Assembly (NCBI RefSeq): GCF_026711005.1
Contig: NZ_JAPPVJ010000004.1
Span: forward strand, 310,001 to 374,000
DNA from: Sphingobacterium sp. UT-1RO-CII-1
Lineage (GTDB): Bacteria > Bacteroidota > Bacteroidia > Sphingobacteriales > Sphingobacteriaceae
Direction: 5' to 3'
Length of the DNA: 64,000 nt
Positions within the stretch are counted from its first letter, which is position 1. Each line of letters starts with the position of its first letter. The position numbers and the translations under genes were made by a program. The notes under the pieces are model-generated. The model made no database searches. It saw only the letters and a program-made list of their open reading frames with translations, and was not told the DNA's origin. Of the stretch, positions 47,960-55,937 are shown in pieces.

Positions 47960-48817
47960 ATGTATCAATTGACTCATTTGCCCGATGCTAAATGCAGGGA
48001 TATTGCTGAAATTCTGGGGGTTATTAGAGAGGAGGCAACGCCTATAAAAATTATATTATTTGGTTCTCATGCAACAGGTCAATGGGTTGATGAGGAATAT
48101 GTAGAAGATGGAGTGAATTATTCATATGTTTCTGATTATGATTTTTTGGTTGTAACCAGTCAAGGTATAAGTCAAAATGATGAGTATGCTATTATTAATC
48201 GGATAGAGGAGCGATGTTCTCATATACGAGGTGTTGTAAGTCCACTTTTACATAGTATAGGTTATATTAATAATGGATTGAGTTTTGGACAGTATTTTTT
48301 TACAGATATTCTTAAAGAAGGCATTTTATTATATGATGAAAGTCATGATTTAAAATTTGCGACGCCTCTTTCATTATCAGTGGATCAAGAGCGGGAAAAG
48401 GCTCGAAATTACTATGATATTTGGTTTCCTCAAGGAGAAGGGTTCTTGGAAACGGCAGAGTTTAGTTTACAAAAAGATAATTTACGTGTAGGTGCATTTC
48501 TTGCCCATCAAGCAGTGGAATGTTTTTTTAATACTGTTTTCTTGGTATTTACAGGCTATAAACCCAAAACTCATAACTTATACAAATTGCGAGTTTATTT
48601 GAAACGTTTATCTAAAGATTTATATCAATTATTTCTTGAACAACTAAGTCGTGAAAAGGAGTCAAGACTGTTCGACTTATTAAAACGTGGTTATATTGAT
48701 GCTCGCTATAAAATGGATTATGATATAACAGCTGATGAATTAGAAAAAATTATCCATCGAATAAAAATGCTGAGAGGTGTTGTTCAACAAACGTGCGAGA
48801 ATAAAATGAAGCGATAG
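47960..48817 (+). CDS. Nucleotidyltransferase-HEPN fusion protein
   Basis: The 285-residue protein fuses a polymerase-beta-type nucleotidyltransferase domain (about 20-130; IILFGSHATG and SDYDFLVV with the D-x-D pair) to a C-terminal HEPN domain (about 165-280; AHQAVECFFNTVFLVFTG, KTHNLYKLRVYL). Between the GS motif and SDYD is an insertion of about 18 residues, longer than in minimal nucleotidyltransferases, and the third catalytic acid is not obvious. MNT and HEPN are usually separate antitoxin and toxin genes; here they are one chain. A toxin-antitoxin, nucleotide-sensing or regulatory role is possible. It is convergent with the CHAT gene. Confidence 0.8.
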   Translation: MYQLTHLPDAKCRDIAEILGVIREEATPIKIILFGSHATGQWVDEEYVEDGVNYSYVSDYDFLVVTSQGISQNDEYAIINRIEERCSHIRGVVSPLLHSIGYINNGLSFGQYFFTDILKEGILLYDESHDLKFATPLSLSVDQEREKARNYYDIWFPQGEGFLETAEFSLQKDNLRVGAFLAHQAVECFFNTVFLVFTGYKPKTHNLYKLRVYLKRLSKDLYQLFLEQLSREKESRLFDLLKRGYIDARYKMDYDITADELEKIIHRIKMLRGVVQQTCENKMKR

Positions 48818-48911
48818 TTGAAGTTGCTCTTTTTTCTATTAATGACGAAGAAATAAGGTAACAAAAAGTCGATAGCCCTGATATATATATATAATCAATT
48901 AAAATATTATC

Positions 48912-49058
48912 ATGGGTTTACTAAAAGTATCTAAAACAGCGCATCAAGTGTCATCGGCAGAAGAAGGTGGTACAGTAAAAAAACTTACAGTATTGAAATT
49001 CATAATCTGCTTTTTCATTTTTTTATATCAGCGTGCGATGAAACCTTTAGGATCTTAG
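48912..49058 (+). CDS. Possible 48-residue single-pass membrane peptide
   Basis: An ATG frame at 48912 encodes 48 residues: a polar N-terminus (MGLLKVSKTAHQVSSAEEGG), a basic turn (TVKK), a hydrophobic segment (LTVLKFIICFFIFLY, about residues 25-39) and a basic end (QRAMKPLGS). It overlaps the stop of the CHAT gene by 12 bases on the opposite strand. No clear Shine-Dalgarno, but these are weak throughout the window. The composition looks protein-like, yet no family supports it. Confidence 0.35.
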   Translation: MGLLKVSKTAHQVSSAEEGGTVKKLTVLKFIICFFIFLYQRAMKPLGS

Positions 49059-51620
49059 TTTTTTATATAAAAAAAACAAGATTAAAAAACTAATAAGCAT
49101 CGTGATCAGCACTAGGATTGTTTTATTTGAGGAGTCTAACCGTATACTGCTATCTATACCATAGTAGTTTATATTTGACCAATACCAAGGGTTGTTCAAA
49201 TTGCTTGAAGCTCCTTTTAGAAAGTCTCTTTTGCTATCAGCAAGAGCAGTAATGGGGTTATTACTATGTTCTAGTTTTTCATAAAATAGCTGTGTTAATT
49301 TCATAGTAATTTCGTCATTAGCGGTCCAATAGGTCGATAATACAGATGGTACTCCTTTACTAAGGAAAGAACGATTTAAACCGGCAATTCCTTCTGAGGA
49401 CAGGTTTTTGCCTTGTGCCGTATTACATGCTGCTAAAAATACTAAGGGTGATTGGACCTCGAAAAATGATAAGGCGTCTGTTGGTATACTTTCGTTTAAC
49501 TGTAATATTGCAGACCCGTTGTTATCTAACGTGGCGTGTGCTGCGATATGAATAATATCTCCCCGACTTAATATCTTGTTCAGATCTTCTAGGTTTTGTT
49601 GGTCGGGGCTATAAATCTTACTATTGAATTTTGATTTTAACATCTCAGCTTCTTTTATTACGTAAGGTAAATTTGGAAGGGGAGAATTATAATTAGCTTT
49701 GTATATTGTTGATATTTTTGCTTTTGTGTTTTTTTGTGTTAATATATTGAACATTAAAAAACTATTTAAGTTCGCTATATCATAAGATTTGACCATAAAA
49801 GCCCCATTGTGCCATAAGGCGTCAAAAGGAAGTCCATTTAACTCGGCATCTGCTGAAACATATATAGTTTTAATATGATCAGGTATATTTTTTAGAATCG
49901 TATTTTTTATACCTTCAGATTGTAAGCTGTATTGTTTAGGGTTTTTATTGTATGCTTTGGGATTGTCTGAAAAGTAGTCTTGTTTAAATTGGTTTAAGAT
50001 AACAGGAAAGTTTTTGTCTTCAATTTTTGAAAGGTCAACTTCATTGTTGTATAATGTTATTATTGTATACGTACTATCAGGGTGCTTGAAAACACTAAGG
50101 TAATAAGCGTCTTTTTCCTTGAGACTATTTATAAAGTTGTTTTTGTTTGGAGCTTCAAAGATTTTGTCGAAATATTCCTCATTTAAATCTATAGTGAGTA
50201 AAAGTTTATCAATTTCCTTCGTTAATCCCTGTTTCTCTTTTTCGTTCGCGTATGCTTCTTCTTGGTAAAGTACCTGTAGCTGTTTTAATGCTTCTGATAT
50301 CTGAGGGTTGTTCTGTGATAGCCAATTTCGGGATCTGTGAATATCATTGATCAGTTGCCTGCTTTTTCCTAATTCTGTAATCCAAAGTGCAGATAAAGCA
50401 ATTGCTGGTCGTGCTTCTAAAGTAGCTTGGCTATACTTATAGTGGAGTAATGTTAGGGTTTTATTTACTATTTCATTGTTTGTTTTATTGGTTAGATCAG
50501 CTTCTGAACTGGTGATTAGTTGTTGTGCGCGAAAGTCATTCTCGATAGCATGTATATAGTAATTTATAGAGGAATCTAAATTTGTATAAGCTTTTGCTTT
50601 GTTTATGAGTGCCGCCGTAAACGTGAAGTCGGGAGCATAACGTTCTTCATTATTGTTTGATAACAAAGCCAGTGCTGTGTTGGCATATTCCATAGACTTT
50701 TGCTCAGTTGTCAATGATGCCATCAAATTATATATCTTAGCTTTCTCTCGAATTCTTGAGTCAGGAAAGTTTTTCTCAAGGATATCGATTATTTTTAAAG
50801 CACTTGAGTAAGCCGTGATAGAGTCTTTTCTGGTAAGAGCTAAGTTTGCATGCATTTCATAGCTTGCAGTTTTCCATATTAATGTGTCGCCTGTCATTAT
50901 TTTATTCTTGAAAATATCAAGCGCTTGTTTATTGTAATAAGAAGAACTATCTAATTCCTTTTTATGGAAGTAGGCTTCAGATAAGATATTGCTGGCCAGT
51001 GCATAATCATATCCGACAAATTGCTGTTGTTTTATTCTCGATTTAATTGTAGAAATCGCTAAATCATATTTTTCACTGTAGAGATAGGAAATACCTAAAT
51101 TGTTGAGCAACGCTGATCTACTTTTAGGGTTATCTGTTGTTTCTATTGCGTGCTCAATTAATCGTTGTGATTTTTCATAATTTTTCATCATGGTATAACA
51201 ATTACCAAGGGGTTTATAAATGTAGGTATGCACATCTATATTATTTGATAATTCTTTTTCGTGAATATAATTGAGCGCTTCTTCATAGAGGTCTGCTGCT
51301 ATTTGCAATTTGGCTTTGTGTATGAAAAAGTTGTAAGCCATTTCTATAAGTAACCATGCATACTCTTCTTCCAGTATCTTTGGAACGCTATAGTTATTGA
51401 GTGTACTTTTAAATTCTGCTAAAGAATCAAGGTATACCTCCGGATTATTGTATACGACGTCTTGTATAGAATCCCATTCAGTTACCGTGAGGACTTTAAG
51501 AACGGGAGAATTTTCAGCTTGAATAGTTGGCCTTGAGCAATTGCAAAAGAGAATACAGGATATCGTTAACAGAAGACCGAATTTGAAATTATAATCTCCA
51601 GATAAAATATACTTGTCCAT
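49047..51620 (-). CDS. TPR-CHAT caspase-like protease, membrane-anchored
   Basis: The 857-residue protein has an N-terminal hydrophobic signal or lipoprotein-type anchor (about 14-28, LLLTISCILFCNCS), a long array of TPR-like helical repeats (about 80-420), and a C-terminal CHAT domain (about 540-815). The catalytic pair can be placed at H695 (HIAAHATLD) and C732 (LAACNTAQG), followed by NRSFLSKGVPSVLSTYW. A membrane segment (about 832-850) ends in KKLRS, so the protease body is likely periplasmic. The frame extends to a TTG at 51641, but the ATG at 51620 is preferred; it still overlaps the PKD gene end by 32 bases, indicating one operon. The substrate is unknown. Confidence 0.87.
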   Translation of the reverse strand: MDKYILSGDYNFKFGLLLTISCILFCNCSRPTIQAENSPVLKVLTVTEWDSIQDVVYNNPEVYLDSLAEFKSTLNNYSVPKILEEEYAWLLIEMAYNFFIHKAKLQIAADLYEEALNYIHEKELSNNIDVHTYIYKPLGNCYTMMKNYEKSQRLIEHAIETTDNPKSRSALLNNLGISYLYSEKYDLAISTIKSRIKQQQFVGYDYALASNILSEAYFHKKELDSSSYYNKQALDIFKNKIMTGDTLIWKTASYEMHANLALTRKDSITAYSSALKIIDILEKNFPDSRIREKAKIYNLMASLTTEQKSMEYANTALALLSNNNEERYAPDFTFTAALINKAKAYTNLDSSINYYIHAIENDFRAQQLITSSEADLTNKTNNEIVNKTLTLLHYKYSQATLEARPAIALSALWITELGKSRQLINDIHRSRNWLSQNNPQISEALKQLQVLYQEEAYANEKEKQGLTKEIDKLLLTIDLNEEYFDKIFEAPNKNNFINSLKEKDAYYLSVFKHPDSTYTIITLYNNEVDLSKIEDKNFPVILNQFKQDYFSDNPKAYNKNPKQYSLQSEGIKNTILKNIPDHIKTIYVSADAELNGLPFDALWHNGAFMVKSYDIANLNSFLMFNILTQKNTKAKISTIYKANYNSPLPNLPYVIKEAEMLKSKFNSKIYSPDQQNLEDLNKILSRGDIIHIAAHATLDNNGSAILQLNESIPTDALSFFEVQSPLVFLAACNTAQGKNLSSEGIAGLNRSFLSKGVPSVLSTYWTANDEITMKLTQLFYEKLEHSNNPITALADSKRDFLKGASSNLNNPWYWSNINYYGIDSSIRLDSSNKTILVLITMLISFLILFFLYKKLRS

Positions 51621-53598
51621 TATGTTTAATGCTATTGTCAAAATGATAGCGAAATCCTAGCGCAGGGCCTAAATAAGCTCTTCCTATATTCAAATCAATA
51701 AAAGGTGCATAACGGATGGGGGAAAGAGAGCTTTTGTCATTGTCGTCTTTAATTGTATAGATGCCTTGCTCTCCACTCCGTTCTATAATATGATAGTTCG
51801 TCTCTCGTTTATTGGATAGATTTATATCTGTACCTATAGTAGCGCCGCCACCTAGAGAAACTAAACTGTTGAAATTATATCTGATTTGTAATGGAATATG
51901 TAGTCTAATATTTTGCATTTTTGATATGCTATCTATTCCATCATATACTTTGTATTGCTCTTTGCCTTCGAGATCTGGAATATTAATCTCACCTCTTTTT
52001 TGAGTGAAATTCTTCTTGGTATTCGTATGTGAAAACCCGCCCAACTCTATTTGCCAATAAAGTTTCTTATAGGGAGCTATAGGAGCTAGACCTAAAGAAA
52101 ATGCCACTCCTGTATTTTTACTTGCCGCATTGTTGTTTTGCAATGTTTGATTGATTCCGGCCAGAATTAATGGTGATAAACCTTTTCTAAACCTGGCAAC
52201 AGAATTATTTGTGCGAATCGGATCATTTTTATCGAAGAAAATATTTGTATATGCGGTAAGTGATTTATTTTTAAGCTTTTTATAGGTCTGTACATTAAAT
52301 CTAATAAAACCTTTGGTGCTGTCTACATCTGCTACATCAGGGGCCGCCGTGCCAGGGAGTGCTATATCTTTAAATAAAAATTCTATTGTATTTTCGCCCG
52401 TATAATTTATGGTGTAGCAACCTTTGCTCGATGCGGTTGCACAGCTATCACATGCAGGATATAAATTTAATAGTTGAAAAGTTTTTGGGTCTACTTCTTT
52501 TGGTAGATTTATTTCTAATCTTATATTTTTGGCGTCACCTTCGCCGTCATTTTGAAATTGTACTTTATAAGTTAGGTTTCTTTTTTTGAATTGCATACGG
52601 TAATTTAATCGTGCAGGTTTTGTACTCATTTTATTCGGATCATGAGAAGTAACAACAGGAATGTCTAGTTTGTGCACTGTTGCTAGTCCGTCCTCAGATA
52701 AATATATGCCAGTTACGGTAACTATAGTATTGGTGTCTGCAAGCATTTCTGGCGTTACATTTAAATTTATGATCGAAAACTGCTCGCTAAAATTTGGTGA
52801 AGAAATATCATAAGTAGATATCGTTGTATAAGAGTTGTGTAGGTTCGAAAAATAGCTTAAGGCTTCTTTTTCAGAGAAGTGATAAATTTCTTTATTACCA
52901 TAGTCAGGGCTCCCACTTTGTGTTTTGGTGACTTCTTTAACCTGTGCCCACATGCTTTTCAACTTGTGTTTCTCTTGAAAAGACGTGCTATCTATAGTTT
53001 CGTTATTGTAAGTTGATTGATGCGCAAATTCGAAGCCATGGGGGTTAATATCTTTCTCGTTCGTTAGAATGATTACTTTACCTTTTTCGGAACGGGGTTT
53101 CACCCCTACAATGAGAGCCATATCTTGTCCGGGAAGAGCATCCGAATTTTTGTAAAGTTGTAAGACCCCATTGGAAGCAAAAAAAAGCTTTTGAAAATTT
53201 GATGTACTTTTTGTGTTGCTTGCTAATTGGCTACTTACTGTAGTTTTCCTTTTCGGGCGTTTAGGTGGAGGTCCATTGTCATAATTGTTTGTAGCATATA
53301 GTTTTACCTCGTAGTCACCAGGTTTTTCGTATGTATGTACTGGTTTCTCTTCCGTACTAAAGTTTCCATCACCAAAATCCCATAAGTATGTGTAAAATGC
53401 TTGTCTTCCGCCTGGTATTTGTTGCAGAGGTCTTATGTCAGGCTTAAAGTGAAAAGCCTGTCCATTAATATCATAATTTATTTTTGAGTCATAATCATCT
53501 ATTACCTCTGCTAAGGTATCCGCTTGTAGCTTTGTATTAGCATTAACTGTTGCTAACAGAATGATGGAGAAAAAGAGGGTAGAGAATAGGTGGCGCAT
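51589..53598 (-). CDS. PKD-domain outer-membrane beta-barrel protein
   Basis: The 669-residue protein has a signal peptide (cleavage near VNANT), one PKD domain (about 60-105; YTYLWDFGDGNFSTEEKPVH split near 69-90), a middle domain with a HDPNK motif and a DUF11/DUF7619-like strand pattern (about 320-450), a CDSC cysteine pair, and a C-terminal beta-barrel of the type found in outer-membrane proteins (about 470-669). It is encoded directly upstream of the CHAT protease with overlapping ends, so the two probably form one surface complex. Its function is unknown. Confidence 0.78.
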   Translation of the reverse strand: MRHLFSTLFFSIILLATVNANTKLQADTLAEVIDDYDSKINYDINGQAFHFKPDIRPLQQIPGGRQAFYTYLWDFGDGNFSTEEKPVHTYEKPGDYEVKLYATNNYDNGPPPKRPKRKTTVSSQLASNTKSTSNFQKLFFASNGVLQLYKNSDALPGQDMALIVGVKPRSEKGKVIILTNEKDINPHGFEFAHQSTYNNETIDSTSFQEKHKLKSMWAQVKEVTKTQSGSPDYGNKEIYHFSEKEALSYFSNLHNSYTTISTYDISSPNFSEQFSIINLNVTPEMLADTNTIVTVTGIYLSEDGLATVHKLDIPVVTSHDPNKMSTKPARLNYRMQFKKRNLTYKVQFQNDGEGDAKNIRLEINLPKEVDPKTFQLLNLYPACDSCATASSKGCYTINYTGENTIEFLFKDIALPGTAAPDVADVDSTKGFIRFNVQTYKKLKNKSLTAYTNIFFDKNDPIRTNNSVARFRKGLSPLILAGINQTLQNNNAASKNTGVAFSLGLAPIAPYKKLYWQIELGGFSHTNTKKNFTQKRGEINIPDLEGKEQYKVYDGIDSISKMQNIRLHIPLQIRYNFNSLVSLGGGATIGTDINLSNKRETNYHIIERSGEQGIYTIKDDNDKSSLSPIRYAPFIDLNIGRAYLGPALGFRYHFDNSIKHNGQVYFIWRL

Positions 53599-53681
53599 AT
53601 AAATGTTTACATTAATTTATTGGTTGCTTATGTAAATTAAGTCAATTTTATTTAAATTTACAATAATCTATTGTGACTTAA
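53599..53681. promoter_or_regulatory. Divergent promoter/operator region between the PKD-CHAT and sigma-TPR operons
   Basis: Only 83 bases separate the two start codons. The region holds the palindrome AATGT-TT-ACATT (53602-53613) and a second one, ACAATA-ATC-TATTGT (53660-53674), 7 bases before the sigma start. Either could be an operator or part of a self-recognised sigma promoter. I see no full TAnnTTTG element. Confidence 0.45.
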
Positions 53682-54251
53682 ATGCATATTGATCAAAGGT
53701 ATATCTTATTTCTTAAAAATAATGATTCGTTGGGTGTAGAGGAAATTTATAATCGTTTTGCGCCTGCTGTTGTTAATCTTATATTAAAAAATAGTGGTTC
53801 GGAAGAAGAGGCATATGATATATTACAAGAATCGTTGGTCGATATTTATCATATGTCCTTACGGGGTGATTTTAAGTTGACGACCACATTTTCTAATTTC
53901 TTATTACTGGTTTGTAAACGAAAGTGGTTAAATGTTTTGAAGAAGAGGAAAAATAGGCAGGTAACAAATATTGACGATAGTTTATATCTTTTTGAAGATA
54001 CCTGTATTGAGGATTATCATGCTGCTTTGCGAGCGAATGACGAGGAAAATATGGTGATGGGTATATTGGAAACTATGGGTGATCGCTGTAAAGAAATAAT
54101 TAAAAGTTGTATGAAGGATGGAATTGGTCAGGAAGAGATAGCTGAAGCCTTAGGAATCACTTATGCGTATTTGCGTAAGAAAAAAAGTGAGTGTATGAAG
54201 ATTTTATCGAGCATGGTTAAAGAACACCCTTATTTTAAAAATAATGAATAA
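53682..54251 (+). CDS. ECF-type RNA polymerase sigma factor (divergent class)
   Basis: The 189-residue protein has a region 2 (about 20-90; EEEAYDILQESLVDIYHMSL) and a region 4 helix-turn-helix (about 130-180; GIGQEEIAEALGITYAYLRK). The insertion between regions contains an acidic stretch (IDDSLYLFEDTCIEDYHAA) not seen in standard FecI-type factors. It overlaps the downstream TPR gene by 8 bases. It probably controls the divergent PKD-CHAT operon and itself; the targets are inferred. Confidence 0.88.
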   Translation: MHIDQRYILFLKNNDSLGVEEIYNRFAPAVVNLILKNSGSEEEAYDILQESLVDIYHMSLRGDFKLTTTFSNFLLLVCKRKWLNVLKKRKNRQVTNIDDSLYLFEDTCIEDYHAALRANDEENMVMGILETMGDRCKEIIKSCMKDGIGQEEIAEALGITYAYLRKKKSECMKILSSMVKEHPYFKNNE

Positions 54252-54963
54252 TTCAGATCAACGTATTCAAGATTATATTGACGGGGTATTACCTGCTGAT
54301 GAAAAATTAGCTTTTGAAGAGCAGTTGAAGGTAGACTCTGACTTACAAACTGACTTTCGGGAACAGATGTTTTTAAATAAGGTGCTAAAGAAACGTTTAG
54401 GAAGCCAGACAGAAGAGTTACAAATTACTATTGCAGCAACCGAAGATAATTATAGGAGAGGAAAGAAGAAGAAACAAAAAAGCTGGATGATATGGTTGCC
54501 ATTACTAGGTGCGGCCTTATTACTATTAGTTTTCAATATATATAAACGACAGTCTGTCGATGATTTGTATAATGCTCCAGATATGCTTAGCGAAGTGGTT
54601 AGAGGTGGTCAGTTAATAGAAAGTCATTATGAACAAGCTCGAGATTATTATAAAAATAAAGACTTTAAAAGTGCAAGGAAGCAGTTAGATGTATTGCTTG
54701 AGGCAGAGCCAGATAATTTACAATATCAGTTTTATAAAGCGATTACTTTTTATGAAGAAGAGGATTGGCAAAGAGCAATAAGTGAGTTGATACCGCTGGC
54801 GGCTGGAGAGTCAGTTTTTAAAGATGAAGGATTATATTATAAAGCAATATGTCATTATAGATTGAAAGAAATAGAAACAGCTAAGTCTACATTGGCAAAA
54901 ATTGAAGAAACATCAGCCATTTATGATAAAGCTACTCAATTAGGGAAGTCCTGGGGTAATTAA
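54244..54963 (+). CDS. Membrane TPR protein, likely anti-sigma factor
   Basis: The 239-residue protein begins with a short helical domain resembling the sigma-binding N-terminus of anti-sigma factors (DQRIQDYIDGVLPADEKLAF, residues 5-24), but without zinc-finger cysteines. A basic stretch KKKKQK precedes one membrane segment (about 81-100), placing the N-terminus in the cytoplasm. Two or three TPR units follow in the periplasm (about 125-235; YYKNKDFKSARKQLDVLLEAEPDN, EEEDWQRAISELIPLA, YKAICHYRLKEIETAKSTLAKI). Overlap with the sigma gene and this topology support an anti-sigma role. Confidence 0.75.
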   Translation: MNNSDQRIQDYIDGVLPADEKLAFEEQLKVDSDLQTDFREQMFLNKVLKKRLGSQTEELQITIAATEDNYRRGKKKKQKSWMIWLPLLGAALLLLVFNIYKRQSVDDLYNAPDMLSEVVRGGQLIESHYEQARDYYKNKDFKSARKQLDVLLEAEPDNLQYQFYKAITFYEEEDWQRAISELIPLAAGESVFKDEGLYYKAICHYRLKEIETAKSTLAKIEETSAIYDKATQLGKSWGN

Positions 54964-55126
54964 AAAAGGCTAACAAGTTTCTCGTAAGACATTTTGAACT
55001 ATTTTAAAATTTCGCTATATAGTAACCCAGCATATATTGGAACGGTGTGGGATGGGGTAGTCCTTGGATCTCGTAGGGGGTATATGAAGGTGGAGTAGCC
55101 TTGTTTAAAATTGAAGAGTTAGTATT

Positions 55127-55867
55127 GTGAAAATAGCAATTATAAGTGATATCCATGGCAATATAATTGCTTTGGAGCATGTGTTGAAAGATATTAAAGA
55201 AAACGGGATTGAACAGATTTATTGTTTGGGTGATTTGGTCGATTATGCTCCTTGGGATAATGAGGTGATTACCTGTATCCGTGATAAAAATATTCCTTGC
55301 ATTATGGGTAACCACGACGAACGTATTGCATTCGATCAAGCAGTTACCTCTTTCGATTATCTTACACAAGATGAAAACAATTGGCGCGCACAAGCTGTAG
55401 CTTATGCTAAACGGACAATTACGGCTGATAATAAACGCTGGTTGGGCGAATTGCCTTTTCAAATCGAATTAACCTATAAATTGTCGGGCGGATACAGACG
55501 TATTTTGTTGGTACATGCTACTCCGGATAGTAATAAAGTATATATCTATGAAAAAGATAGCAAATCTGATTTAATTGCTTATTTGGATAGGAGAGCTGCA
55601 GATGTCATAGTTATGGGGCATACACATCTGCCTTATGTGCAGCAAGTATCAGGAAAGTTAATCGTTAATAGTGGAGCTGTCGGTCGGAGCCGAGAGGAAG
55701 AGAGAACGGCCAGTTATGTGATTTTAGAAATTTGTGCTACAGGTGTCTTAGCAGAAATACGTCGATTGAATTATCCGATCGAAAAGGTCGTTGAAGGAAT
55801 ATATAATAGTGAAATTCCCGACTATTATGCTGATTTTTTACTGGGCAAATATAGTGGAGTACGTTAA
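55127..55867 (+). CDS. Metallophosphoesterase (YfcE/DevR-like)
   Basis: The 246-residue enzyme has all five calcineurin-like motifs: SDIHGN, LGDLVDYA, GNHDER, the H in LVHATPDS and VMGHTHLPY. The start is a GTG directly before KIAIISDIHGN; no ATG fits. Members hydrolyse phosphodiesters or diadenosine polyphosphates. It is soluble with no signal. It follows the sigma/TPR operon after 163 bases and shows no obvious functional tie to it. Confidence 0.88.
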   Translation: MKIAIISDIHGNIIALEHVLKDIKENGIEQIYCLGDLVDYAPWDNEVITCIRDKNIPCIMGNHDERIAFDQAVTSFDYLTQDENNWRAQAVAYAKRTITADNKRWLGELPFQIELTYKLSGGYRRILLVHATPDSNKVYIYEKDSKSDLIAYLDRRAADVIVMGHTHLPYVQQVSGKLIVNSGAVGRSREEERTASYVILEICATGVLAEIRRLNYPIEKVVEGIYNSEIPDYYADFLLGKYSGVR

Positions 55868-55937
55868 ATCTTGAGCATTAGAGTTATCAGATTAAACATA
55901 GCCTTATTTAGATAATTCACTATAAGCGATAATGAAA

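Noticed and set aside
48880..48895. AT dinucleotide run as a functional repeat
   Set aside because: A short TATATATATA tract in an AT-rich gap is expected by chance.
49047..54963. Type III-E CRISPR (Craspase) locus
   Set aside because: There is a TPR-CHAT protease and an ECF sigma factor but no gRAMP effector, Csx gene, Cas1/2 or repeat array.
55004..55462. 152-codon open frame on the minus strand
   Set aside because: It lies almost wholly inside the metallophosphoesterase gene, whose motifs are all intact, and its residues look like a reverse-frame shadow.
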